Positions 43,979-52,456 of a stretch of DNA of 64,000 bases are shown here, in pieces. The first letter of the stretch is position 1. Every line of letters begins with the position of its first letter. The translations under genes were made by a program, and so were the position numbers. This DNA is from Treponema sp. (lineage in GTDB: Bacteria; Spirochaetota; Spirochaetia; Treponematales; Treponemataceae), in the NCBI GenBank assembly GCA_024402695.1, contig JAKSTG010000003.1:94482-158481 (forward strand). Reading direction: 5' to 3'. The notes beneath the pieces were generated by a model. That model was given only the letters and a program-made list of their open reading frames with translations. It was not told the origin of the DNA and searched no databases.

Positions 43979-44365
43979 ATGAAAAAAAGTTTATTGGTAG
44001 CAGCTCTTGTTGCTGTGGTAAGTATGTCTGCTTTTGCAGAAAAACTTACAGTGTCTTACGTAGAAGGCAAAGTAACAGTTCTTACAGGCGATGAATGGAT
44101 TTCTGTTTCAGAAGGAATGGTTCTTGATACAGAAGATTCAATCAATACAGGACTTAACGCTGCTGTAGCTTTCGACAACGGTGACTCAATCAAACCAATG
44201 AGAAAAGGCAAGATTTGTGACCTTGTTAAAGCATCTTCAGGAAGCATGGTTCTTGGTTCAAAACTGACAAAAGAATCTATGAAAACTCTTGCAGCAGCTA
44301 ATAAGACTGCAGACGGTGCAGGACGTGCATCGGAAGCCAAAGAAGATCTGGACTGGGACGAGTAA
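43979..44365 (+). CDS. Small secreted FecR-like protein 2
   Basis: A paralogue of the previous gene: signal peptide ending SAFA, then VSYVEGKVTV, WISVSEGMVL, INTGLNAAVAFDNGDSIKPM and the tail RASEAKEDLDWDE. The conserved 13-residue tail in two otherwise diverged proteins suggests it is a recognition or docking signal. I use the ATG at 43979, because the AAGGA ribosome binding site overlaps the ATG at 43973. A terminator follows 41 bases after the stop. Confidence 0.82.
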   Translation: MKKSLLVAALVAVVSMSAFAEKLTVSYVEGKVTVLTGDEWISVSEGMVLDTEDSINTGLNAAVAFDNGDSIKPMRKGKICDLVKASSGSMVLGSKLTKESMKTLAAANKTADGAGRASEAKEDLDWDE

Positions 44366-44406
44366 TCCCGGAACAAATTACATCATGATTTGTTAATTTA
44401 TTGATC

Positions 44407-44464
44407 AAAATCCTGTGGGGAGGGAACCGGTTAATCAGGTTGGACTCTCACAGGATTTTTTTTT
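44407..44464 (+). terminator. Terminator between FecR-like 2 and the cyclase gene
   Basis: AAAATCCTGTG (44407-44417) pairs over 11 bp with CACAGGATTTT (44449-44459), with inner AACC/GGTT pairing and a run of nine T. It would limit read-through into the cyclase gene. Confidence 0.82.
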
Positions 44465-44511
44465 GATTTAACTGAACGAATATACTTCAAATAAAAAGTA
44501 TTGAGGAATTT

Positions 44512-47325
44512 ATGAAAAAGTATCTTAGTTTTGTGATTGCATTTCTTGCAATCGGTCTTTGTTGTCTTTCTATCTTTACCAGTGTAGATAACAAAATCAA
44601 CGACGTGTTCATGAGAGCAACACATCCTACCGAAGAAAGCGACAAAGTTGTAATGCTCATGGTAGATGACAACTCTGTTGAACATGTTGGAACCTGGCCA
44701 TGGAACCGTAACGTTATGGCAGATACAATCGTCTATGCACGCGAACTTGGCGCCGACTCGGTTGTATTCGATCTTAGCTATCTGGATCCTAGCAGCCGTT
44801 CTGCCGATCCGGAATACGTAGAAAAAGAACTTCCAGGTTATATTGACCAGGGCTTTGAGTCTCTTTCTCAGGGTGTAAGCGATATTATCGATTATTTTGC
44901 AGACGGCACACTTACTGCCGACGATGCAGAATACGCAAAAGAAAGTTTCGTTGAATCAAGCGAATCTGTAAAAGACCAGATCAAGACAAACGTTTCTTAC
45001 GTTGTAACAGACAACGATGCTTACCTTGCAAACTGTCTGAACTTCTTTGAGAACGCCTTCCTTACTCTGGACTTTGAAAATCGTGATGAAAACGAAGGCA
45101 GCCCAAAAAGTTCTGATATTTACTACCTGGCTACAAAAATTGCCCTACAGAACATTGATGCTTCACAGGACACAAAAACTCCTGAATTCAATACAATGAT
45201 GCCGGCCTTGGACTGCCTTATTAAGAAAGCCCATGGTGCAGGTTTCGTAAACTCTGAACCTGACGACGACGGTTACCGCCGCCGCGTTCACCTGGTTTTC
45301 AAGTACGACGGCGTTTACTACGGGCAGCTGGTATTTGTTCCACTTCTGAACAAATTCGGAAATCCAGAAGTTGTCATTACAGACAAAACAATCACTCTTA
45401 AAGACGCAAAAATTTCTGAAACAGAAACAAAGGATATCGTCATTCCTCGCTGTGAAGACGGATCTGTTCTTATCAATTTTCCAAAAGAGAAAGCCTTCAA
45501 GGGAAAGAAATTCCTTGATTACAACTACATCAGCGTATGGAGCATCTATCAGCTTAAACGCGCAGAAAAAGCTCTCCTTAGACAGCTTAAGGATATGGAT
45601 GATGGAGCTGTGTTCCTTGACCTTGGTCTTGATGATACTCCTCTTGATATTTACCAGAACGCAGACTATATCCGCGAAGCAATGTACGAAGGCACAGATG
45701 ATGAAATTAACTTTGAAACCTTCACTCAGTACAGAAACGACTTCTTTGATCTGGTAGGAGAAATTCTTTCTGATGAAACTCTTGAATTCCTTCTTGATTT
45801 GAACGAAGAGTATGAAGAATACTGTGAATCGCTTAAAGAAATCTTCGAAGAAACAAGAACTACTTACAATTCAATCATGAAATGTCGTGAAAAGGTTCAT
45901 GACCAGATTAACGGTGCTATGCTGATTGTAGGTACTTCTGCTACAAGTACAACTGACTACGGCCTTACACTTTACGAAGAAAACTTCCCTAACGTAGGTG
46001 TTCACTCGGCTGTTGCCAACATGATTCTTGCAGAAGACTTCCTTGATGATTCTCCATGGTGGATTTCTTTAATCCTGGCTGTTATCTTCTGTATGCTTTA
46101 CCTCGTTATTGCTAAGAAACTTTCTACAGGTAAATCACTTATCGTCGGTTTTGCTCTGTTGGTAGTTTTGTTTACTTCAGAATGGGGCTTCTTCGCTCTT
46201 ACAAAAATCTACATCGGAACTTTCATTCCGGTTGTTTCTTTGTTCGTTACTTTTGTTGCCCTTACGGTTATCGGTTACCTTACAGCCAGCCACGAAAAGA
46301 AATTCATTCAGGGTGCATTCGCCCAGTGTCTTTCAAAGGACGTTGTTAATGACATCGTAAACAATCCTTCAAGCCTGAAGCTTGGTGGTGAAAACCGCAA
46401 CATGTCGGCCATCTTTACAGACATCCAGAAATTCTCAGGCTTTAGTGAACTTATGAACGCCGACGAACTGGTTGCTCTTCTTAACTATTACCTTACTCCA
46501 ATGAGTGACATCATTATGGAAGAGGGCGGAATGGTTGATAAATATGAAGGTGATGCTATCGTTGCTCTGGTTGGTGCTCCGCTCCAGATGGAAGACCACG
46601 CAGCCCGTGCCTGTGCCGCAGCCCTTAAGATGAAGAAATATGAAAAGAAAATGAACGATGAAATCGTAGCTTATTCAATCAGCGATGCTACAGATATTCC
46701 TGAAAATCTTCGTTCTGCATTCAAAAAACTTACATCTCACGGTCGCCGCATCTTTACCCGCATTGGTATCAACTCGGGAGAAATGGTTGCCGGATTCATG
46801 GGTTCTGAAAAGAAAAAGAACTACACAATGATGGGTAACAACGTAAACCTTGCATCCCGCCTTGAAGGGGTAAACAAACAGTATTCGACTGGCGGTATCA
46901 TGATTTCTGAAGCAACTAGAAATCTGATCGGCGATGAGTTTATTGTTCGTTCCCTGGACCGCGTTCAGGTTGTAAACGTTAAGACTCCAATGCGCCTTTA
47001 TGAACTTATGGAAACAAAGGCCGATGCAGACGAAAAACTTCTTAAGTATGTTGCATACTGGGAAGCCACAATGAAAGTATTCGAAAGCGGGGATTATTCA
47101 AAGGCTCTGGAAATGTTCAAGAAATGTTATGCCGCAAAGTCTGACGACAAAGTTGCTGAATATTACATTACTTTGATTGAAAAGTTCTTTATCAATGGAA
47201 CTTACCCAACCAAAGATGATGACTTCGGTGTTGAATACAACGCAGAAAACCCAGAAGACATGGATCCTTCTTGGGTAGGCACCCCTAAAGAGATTAAGGG
47301 TACATTTACTTTATTGAATAAATAG
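44512..47325 (+). CDS. CHASE2-domain class III adenylate cyclase
   Basis: A 937-residue membrane receptor enzyme. An N-terminal membrane helix is followed by a large extracytoplasmic CHASE2-like sensor (about 35-500). Three membrane helices (about 520-600) and a class III cyclase domain (about 630-830) come next, with an unassigned helical tail last. Metal-binding Asp637 (FTDIQKFSGF) and Asp681 (KYEGDAI) are present, as are Asn779 and Arg783 (NVNLASR). The purine-selecting pair is Lys677 and Thr772; Lys/Thr is typical of class IIIb enzymes, many of which respond to bicarbonate, so ATP rather than GTP is expected. Its place after two FecR-like proteins suggests those feed the CHASE2 sensor. 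Confidence 0.9.
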   Translation: MKKYLSFVIAFLAIGLCCLSIFTSVDNKINDVFMRATHPTEESDKVVMLMVDDNSVEHVGTWPWNRNVMADTIVYARELGADSVVFDLSYLDPSSRSADPEYVEKELPGYIDQGFESLSQGVSDIIDYFADGTLTADDAEYAKESFVESSESVKDQIKTNVSYVVTDNDAYLANCLNFFENAFLTLDFENRDENEGSPKSSDIYYLATKIALQNIDASQDTKTPEFNTMMPALDCLIKKAHGAGFVNSEPDDDGYRRRVHLVFKYDGVYYGQLVFVPLLNKFGNPEVVITDKTITLKDAKISETETKDIVIPRCEDGSVLINFPKEKAFKGKKFLDYNYISVWSIYQLKRAEKALLRQLKDMDDGAVFLDLGLDDTPLDIYQNADYIREAMYEGTDDEINFETFTQYRNDFFDLVGEILSDETLEFLLDLNEEYEEYCESLKEIFEETRTTYNSIMKCREKVHDQINGAMLIVGTSATSTTDYGLTLYEENFPNVGVHSAVANMILAEDFLDDSPWWISLILAVIFCMLYLVIAKKLSTGKSLIVGFALLVVLFTSEWGFFALTKIYIGTFIPVVSLFVTFVALTVIGYLTASHEKKFIQGAFAQCLSKDVVNDIVNNPSSLKLGGENRNMSAIFTDIQKFSGFSELMNADELVALLNYYLTPMSDIIMEEGGMVDKYEGDAIVALVGAPLQMEDHAARACAAALKMKKYEKKMNDEIVAYSISDATDIPENLRSAFKKLTSHGRRIFTRIGINSGEMVAGFMGSEKKKNYTMMGNNVNLASRLEGVNKQYSTGGIMISEATRNLIGDEFIVRSLDRVQVVNVKTPMRLYELMETKADADEKLLKYVAYWEATMKVFESGDYSKALEMFKKCYAAKSDDKVAEYYITLIEKFFINGTYPTKDDDFGVEYNAENPEDMDPSWVGTPKEIKGTFTLLNK

Positions 47326-47344
47326 AAGTTTTTAATTAAACATC

Positions 47345-47484
47345 TTAAAAATGGACTCCCGGTCTCAAAATGGATGTGCAGGACGCGCATATTGCGCTGC
47401 ACGTTGAGCGTGTATAGGAACCTATAAAGCCACGCTCAAAGTGCCACTGCACATCACATTTTGCTCCCTCGCGTCCATTTTTAA
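47345..47484 (-). repeat. Long-hairpin element B, copy 2
   Basis: The interior is nearly the same as at 15.7 kb, in opposite orientation. The terminal stem is different, TTAAAAATGGAC/GTCCATTTTTAA, a perfect 12 bp. Confidence 0.85.
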
Positions 47485-47520
47485 GGCTTTTGGTTAAACG
47501 TACATATTAAAACAACAAAT

Positions 47521-47659
47521 AAAAACTTACGCGAAGGAAAAAAGTGTGCCATCAGCAAGACTCGTAGCGCGGCTCGATAGTTTCTTTGCCGCGCGTACGC
47601 GTCTAGCGACGCTAGCTAGCGTTGCTAGATGGCCACTTTTTGACTGGGAGTATGTTTTT
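47521..47659 (+). repeat. Long-hairpin element A, copy 2
   Basis: 139 bp, identical in reverse complement to 15492-15630 except one base in the terminal stem (GTATG for GTAAG). Confidence 0.88.
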
Positions 47660-47721
47660 GAGTTTTCAATTTATATGTACGTTCAATTTAAACCGCTAAG
47701 TATTATCGACAGGGTATTTTA

Positions 47722-49860
47722 TTAAATTCTTACCACCATACTTACTGGTTTTGTGGCGCCCAGAGTTTTTGAACGTTCTGTAGGCACTGCATCTGCAATA
47801 GTAATTACATATTCGCCAGGAACCAGCACGCTGTTTCCATTTTTGTCGATTGTTTCAAAATCCTGTGATGTCAGCTTGAATGCAACATTCTTTGTTTCGC
47901 CTTTTTTGAGAGCAACCTTTTTGAATGCCTTGAGTGTGCAGAACGGATCATCACTTTTTCTTACAGCTTTTGAAATGTAAAGCTGAACAGCATCTTTCCC
48001 GGCAAGGTCACCTGTATTTTTGATGTTTACACTGACTGTCATTCCCCATGAATCAGGTTTTCCAGCTTTGGCTTCTGTATTTTTTATATCAAGGGAATCA
48101 AAGCTGAATGTTGTGTAAGAAAGACCAAATCCGAAAGGGAAGAGTGGTTCTTTTGTTGAATAACGGTAAGTACGGTTTTTCATGCTGTAATTATCGAATG
48201 CAGGAAGATCTTTTGTAGATTTAGGGAAAGTTACAGGAAGATGTCCTGAAGGATTCTTTTCACCGAAGATTACATTTGCTACAGCGTTACCGCCTTCTTC
48301 TCCAGGATACCATACATCCAGGATTGCGTCGGCAATGTCTTCTGGGAAGGCAACAGCCGCACCGTTTGTCAGAACAAGTACAACAGGGGTTCCGCGGTCG
48401 TGTACTGCTTTAAGGTAACTCAACTGCCATTCAGGAAGTTCGATTGCATCGCGGTCGCCTTTTGTGGTTTCTACCGAGTCGCCTTCTTCGCCTTCCATCA
48501 TTCCGTCAAGTCCGAAACAAGCGATTACAACATCAGCTGTTTCACAGGAACCGAGTGTCCATCCGCGCTGTTTTGATGGTCCGTACATTCCACAGCCCAT
48601 ATGGTAATCAACTGCCAGTTCAGGCATTTCTTTCATTTTTGCTGTAAGTCCTTCAAGGATTGTAACCATTTTGCTGTTGAGCCCATAATAGTTACCCAGA
48701 AGAGCATCTATGCTTGATGCGGCAGGTCCGATAATCTGAATCTTTTTCTTTCCGCCGTTGAGAGGCAGAAGGTTATTTTTGTTCTTTAAAAGAACGATTG
48801 ATTCTTCTGCAACCTGAAGGGCCAGTTTGCGGCTCTTTTCTGTATCAACATCTTTAAGTCCCAGGTTTGCCCATGGAAGCTTTTTGGGATTGTCGAACAT
48901 TCCCAGCTTGAATCTTGTCATAAGCAGGCGGAACAGAGAGTCGTTTATTTTTTCTTCAGAAAGGATGCCCTGTCTTACAGCATCAATTGCTGCGTGATAT
49001 GTACATCCGCAGTTCAGGTCACAGGTGTTTTCAATGGCAAGGGCAGCACTTTCTGCCGGTGTTTTTGTTACTTTATGGTTTTCATGGAAGTCGCGTACTG
49101 CCCAGCAGTCAGAAACTACATGGCCTTTGAATCCCCATTTCTCGCGAAGTATATCTTTAAGAAGGAATTTGCTTCCGTTACATGGTTCGTCGTAAAGGCG
49201 CTGGTAAGCACCCATTACAGATTCAACGCCGTTGTCTACCAGGGCCTTGAAAGCAGGAAGATAAGTTTCCCAAAGATCTTTTTTGGTAGGTTTGATGTTG
49301 TCGACATGGCGGCCTGCTTCAGGTCCTGAGTGAACTGCAAAATGTTTTGCACAGGCTGCAGTCTTCATGTAAACAGGATCATCTCCCTGAAGTCCTTTAA
49401 CAGCGGCAATACCCATTTCTGAAGTAAGAACAGGGTCTTCACCGTAAGTCTCCTGGGCGCGTCCCCAGCGTGGGTCACGTACAATATTTATGTTTGGTGT
49501 CCAGAAGGTGAGTCCTGCGAACTGACCGCGGTTTCCTTTTTTTACTGATTCGTTGTATTTTGCGCGTGCTTCATCAGATATAACAGAATATTCTTTTTTA
49601 GCCAGATCTGTGTCCCATGTAGCCGCAAGACCGATTGCCTGTGGGAAAACTGTTGCAGCACCGTTACGGGCAACTCCGTGAAGTCCTTCATTCCACCAGT
49701 TATATTCTGGAATGCCAAGGCGTGGAACAGCCATACTTTCATGAAGCATAAGGGACACTTTTTCTTCCAGTGTCATTTCGCCAATAAGGGCATTTATTTC
49801 GTCTATTCTTTCCTGTTGGATTTTTTCTAAAGAATCCTTTGATTTTTCCGATTTTGCCAT
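47722..49860 (-). CDS. Glycoside hydrolase family 3 (beta-glucosidase/beta-xylosidase)
   Basis: A 712-residue GH3 enzyme with the usual three parts: TIM barrel with RDPRWGRAQETYGEDP, KHFAVHSGPE and the nucleophile region HVVSDCWAV; a second alpha/beta domain (VLVLTNGAAVAFPE, WYPGEEGGNAVA, LPVTFPKS); and a C-terminal fibronectin III-like domain after FPFGFGLSYTTF. There is no signal peptide, so it acts inside the cell on imported oligosaccharides. SDCWAV rather than SDW/SDY is frequent in xylosidase-like GH3 enzymes, but specificity is not certain. AAGGA precedes the ATG. Confidence 0.92.
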   Translation of the reverse strand: MAKSEKSKDSLEKIQQERIDEINALIGEMTLEEKVSLMLHESMAVPRLGIPEYNWWNEGLHGVARNGAATVFPQAIGLAATWDTDLAKKEYSVISDEARAKYNESVKKGNRGQFAGLTFWTPNINIVRDPRWGRAQETYGEDPVLTSEMGIAAVKGLQGDDPVYMKTAACAKHFAVHSGPEAGRHVDNIKPTKKDLWETYLPAFKALVDNGVESVMGAYQRLYDEPCNGSKFLLKDILREKWGFKGHVVSDCWAVRDFHENHKVTKTPAESAALAIENTCDLNCGCTYHAAIDAVRQGILSEEKINDSLFRLLMTRFKLGMFDNPKKLPWANLGLKDVDTEKSRKLALQVAEESIVLLKNKNNLLPLNGGKKKIQIIGPAASSIDALLGNYYGLNSKMVTILEGLTAKMKEMPELAVDYHMGCGMYGPSKQRGWTLGSCETADVVIACFGLDGMMEGEEGDSVETTKGDRDAIELPEWQLSYLKAVHDRGTPVVLVLTNGAAVAFPEDIADAILDVWYPGEEGGNAVANVIFGEKNPSGHLPVTFPKSTKDLPAFDNYSMKNRTYRYSTKEPLFPFGFGLSYTTFSFDSLDIKNTEAKAGKPDSWGMTVSVNIKNTGDLAGKDAVQLYISKAVRKSDDPFCTLKAFKKVALKKGETKNVAFKLTSQDFETIDKNGNSVLVPGEYVITIADAVPTERSKTLGATKPVSMVVRI

Positions 49861-50029
49861 GATTTTTTCCTTATTTAATACAAAACTAACTGAATTTTAC
49901 CATAGAAATAGAATAAAACTATAAGAAAATTACCTAATTTAGTGAAAATTACTTGATTTTACTACAATATGAATTTTTTGAAAAAAAATTGAAAATTTTG
50001 ATTTTTCTTTGAAATTCTTTGTAACTAAT

Positions 50030-50147
50030 TCCAAATAAGGTGGTTTGTTGTATAGAAGCGTGATGAAGCACGTTTTGGCCTTGCTACATAATTTTTTCAT
50101 AACTCCTTTTCGGAACCCCAGTCCCTCCTTACTGGGGTTTCTTTTTT
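50030..50147 (+). ncRNA. Candidate small RNA ending in an orphan terminator
   Basis: AACCCCAGT/ACTGGGGTT (9 bp) followed by TCTTTTTT (50114-50147) is a good plus-strand terminator with no protein gene before it. A CGTG/CACG hairpin (GCGTGATGAAGCACG) lies about 40 bases upstream. A transcript of about 80-110 bases starting near the TATAGA around 50053 would fit. No known RNA family is recognised. The 5' limit is a guess. Confidence 0.3.
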
Positions 50148-50165
50148 GCTTAAGTGTATTTCCCC

Positions 50166-50194
50166 AAAAAAACACTAGATATAGTGTTTTTTTT
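50166..50194 (+). terminator. Second orphan terminator
   Basis: AAACACTA-GATA-TAGTGTTT stem with A run before and T run after; it could act in both directions. It insulates pckG from upstream transcription. Confidence 0.75.
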
Positions 50195-50202
50195 CAGCAT
50201 AA

Positions 50203-50231
50203 TTGAATTCACTTTTATTTTTCATTAAAAT
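50203..50231 (+). promoter_or_regulatory. pckG promoter
   Basis: TTGAAT (50203-50208), a 17-base spacer, TAAAAT (50226-50231). The ~42-base leader carries GGCAGTT-TT-AACTGCC (50252-50267) immediately before AGGAGA. Confidence 0.7.
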
Positions 50232-50279
50232 ATTAGTATCTTAGGAAATAGGGCAGTTTTAACTGCCATAGGAGATATA

Positions 50280-52130
50280 ATGACACTTAATGACATTAAA
50301 CACCCAAAAATTAAGGCTTGGGTAGAAGAATGTGTTGCAATGTGTGAACCTGATGAAGTTTACGTTTGCGACGGATCTGTAGCTGAATACGACCGCCTCA
50401 TGCAGAAATGTGTAGACGCTGGTCTTGCAATTAAACTTGCAAAAAAAGAAAACAGCTTCCTTTTCCGCTCACTTCCAAGTGACGTAGCACGTGTTGAATC
50501 ACGCACATTCATTTCTTCAGTAAAAGAAGAAGATGCTGGTCCAACAAACCACTGGATTGATCCTGTAGAACTCAAAGCTACAATGAAAGGTCTTTACAAA
50601 GGATGTATGCACGGACGCACAATGTACGTAATTCCATTCTGCATGGGACCACTGGGATCTCCAATCTCTAAAAACGGTATCGAAGTTACTGACTCAGAAT
50701 ACGTTGTACTGAACATGGACATCATGACACGTGCAGGTACAAAAGTTCTGGACCTCCTGGGAACAGACGGTGAATTCGTTCCATGTCTCCACTCAGTTGG
50801 TAAACCACTGAACAACGGTGAAAAAGACAACGGAATCTGGCCTTGTGCAGACGTTGAACACAAATACATTTCTCAGTTCCCTGATGAAGGACTCATCTGG
50901 TCTTACGGTTCAGGATACGGCGGAAACGCTCTTCTCGGAAAGAAATGTTTCGCTCTCCGTATTGCTACTGTTCTCGCTCGCAAAGAAGGCTGGCTGGCAG
51001 AACACATGCTTATCCTTAAACTTACAAACCCACAGGGTGAAGTTAAATACGTTACAGGTGCTTTCCCATCAGCATGTGGAAAAACAAACCTGGCTATGCT
51101 TATCCCAACAATTCCTGGTTGGAAAGTTGAAACAATCGGTGATGACATCGCTTGGATGAAATTCGGTGATGATGGTCGTCTTTACGCTATCAACCCAGAA
51201 GCAGGATTCTTCGGAGTTGCTCCAGGAACATCTGCTGAATCTAACAAGAACGCTCTTATCTCTGCAGAAAAGAACACAATTTACACAAACTGTGCTCTTA
51301 CAGAAGACGGAGACGTTTGGTGGGAAGGAATCGGATACCCTGCAACAGGTAACCTGGTTGACTGGAAAGGAAACACACGCCCAGCATTCCCTAAAGACAA
51401 GGCTCCTAAGGGAGAAGAAATGGCACATCCAAACGCACGCTTCACAGCACCAGCTGGACAGTGTCCATGTATCGCACCAGAATGGGAAGATCCAAAAGGT
51501 GTTCCTATCAGCGCTATCCTCTTCGGTGGACGCCGTCCATCAACTGTACCTCTCGTACACCAGAGCCGCAACTGGAACCACGGTGTATTCCTCGGTTCTA
51601 TCGTAGGTTCAGAAATCACAGCTGCTTCTACAATCAACGCAGACGAAGTTGGTAAGATCCGCCGTGACCCATTCGCAATCCTCCCATTCTGTGGATACAA
51701 CATGGGTGACTACTTCCAGCACTGGGTAAACGTAGGTGCTTCTGCAAAAGATCAGGACAAACTTCCTAAGATCTTCTACGTTAACTGGTTCCGCAAGGAC
51801 GAAAACAATGCTGACCTTCCAGGTGGATTCATGTGGCCAGGATACGGTGACAACTCACGTGTTCTCGCTTGGATCTTCGACCGCTGTGACGGAAAAGACA
51901 ATGCTGTTGAAACACCAATCGGATTTATGCCAAAAGAAGGTGCAATCAACACAGAAGGTCTGGCTGACTACTACAAGAAAACACTTCCAGAAATCCTCAA
52001 GGTTGACGTTGAAGGATGGAAGAAAGAACTTAAAGATGTACGTGAAAACCACTACACAAAATTCGGTTCACACCTTCCAAAAGAACTCAGCGCTATTCTG
52101 GACGACATCGAAGCTCGCCTGAACGCATAG
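50280..52130 (+). CDS. pckG: Phosphoenolpyruvate carboxykinase, GTP-dependent
   Basis: A 616-residue enzyme interconverting oxaloacetate and PEP with GTP/GDP. The kinase loop [12 protein letters not shown] with its reactive Cys is near residue 265, followed by [22 protein letters not shown], and [11 protein letters not shown], all GTP-type signatures. In anaerobes it often runs in the carboxylating direction to feed succinate formation; that is family knowledge. It has a strong ribosome binding site, a leader hairpin, a clean promoter and strongly biased codons, all pointing to high expression. A strong terminator follows. Confidence 0.97.
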   Translation: MTLNDIKHPKIKAWVEECVAMCEPDEVYVCDGSVAEYDRLMQKCVDAGLAIKLAKKENSFLFRSLPSDVARVESRTFISSVKEEDAGPTNHWIDPVELKATMKGLYKGCMHGRTMYVIPFCMGPLGSPISKNGIEVTDSEYVVLNMDIMTRAGTKVLDLLGTDGEFVPCLHSVGKPLNNGEKDNGIWPCADVEHKYISQFPDEGLIWSYGSGYGGNALLGKKCFALRIATVLARKEGWLAEHMLILKLTNPQGEVKYVTGAFPSACGKTNLAMLIPTIPGWKVETIGDDIAWMKFGDDGRLYAINPEAGFFGVAPGTSAESNKNALISAEKNTIYTNCALTEDGDVWWEGIGYPATGNLVDWKGNTRPAFPKDKAPKGEEMAHPNARFTAPAGQCPCIAPEWEDPKGVPISAILFGGRRPSTVPLVHQSRNWNHGVFLGSIVGSEITAASTINADEVGKIRRDPFAILPFCGYNMGDYFQHWVNVGASAKDQDKLPKIFYVNWFRKDENNADLPGGFMWPGYGDNSRVLAWIFDRCDGKDNAVETPIGFMPKEGAINTEGLADYYKKTLPEILKVDVEGWKKELKDVRENHYTKFGSHLPKELSAILDDIEARLNA

Positions 52131-52175
52131 TTCTGGATGATATTGATTGTGGGTATACGCTTTGCGAATGCCTGC

Positions 52176-52210
52176 AAAAAGCCCGCCGTTTCACGGCGGG
52201 CTTTTTTTTT
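52176..52210 (+). terminator. Strong terminator after pckG
   Basis: AAAAAGCCCGCCG pairs with CGGCGGGCTTTTT around a short loop, followed by a T run. Confidence 0.93.
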
Positions 52211-52228
52211 ACAAATGGTCCTTTAGTC

Positions 52229-52293
52229 TGCGGCCCATGAGCTTGTGGTCCCTGAGTCTGCGGTCCCTGAGCCTGTCGAAGGGTCGAAGGGCC
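52229..52293 (+). repeat. 15-bp tandem repeats joined to a CTTCGACAGG-type repeat
   Basis: Three 15-base units begin TGCGGCCCATGAGCT, TGTGGTCCCTGAGTC and TGCGGTCCCTGAGCC. CCTGAGCCTGTCGAAGGG follows, with GTCGAAGGG again. The reverse complement of the last part (CTTCGACAGGCTCAGG) is a dispersed intergenic motif found in many bacterial phyla. Confidence 0.75.
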
Positions 52294-52387
52294 TATTTGT
52301 AGCTATAATTTTGCGGAAGTTCTAGAATTTTAGTCAATTTAAGAAAAAAAATTGAGATTTTTAATAAATTTGAGAAAATAGAGATAC

Positions 52388-52415
52388 TTGAACTGTAACT
52401 TTATTTTGGTATAAT
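52388..52415 (+). promoter_or_regulatory. Promoter of the META-domain lipoprotein gene
   Basis: TTGAAC (52388-52393), 16 bases and TATAAT (52410-52415), with TG one base before the -10. The leader is about 35 bases and has GGAG. Confidence 0.65.
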
Positions 52416-52456
52416 GGTTGTATTGACAAACTACTTCAATAAGGAGATTTACAACA

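Larger units (their letters stand above)
47326..47721. other. Gene-free interval filled by elements B and A
   Basis: There is no gene in these 396 bases. This is the reverse-complement counterpart of the 15.5-kb interval: B (47345-47484), spacer with TAAACGTACATATT, then A (47521-47659), then a flank with ATATGTACGTTCAA. The spacer and flank are also similar to the 15.5-kb copy, so the whole A-B composite was copied. Confidence 0.8.
49861..50279. other. Intergenic region with two orphan terminators and the pckG promoter
   Basis: This AT-rich interval between two divergent genes holds plus-strand terminators at 50114-50147 and 50166-50194 that follow no plus-strand gene. The pckG promoter and leader come next. 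The left 150 bases are AT-rich, and I see nothing definite in them. Confidence 0.6.
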
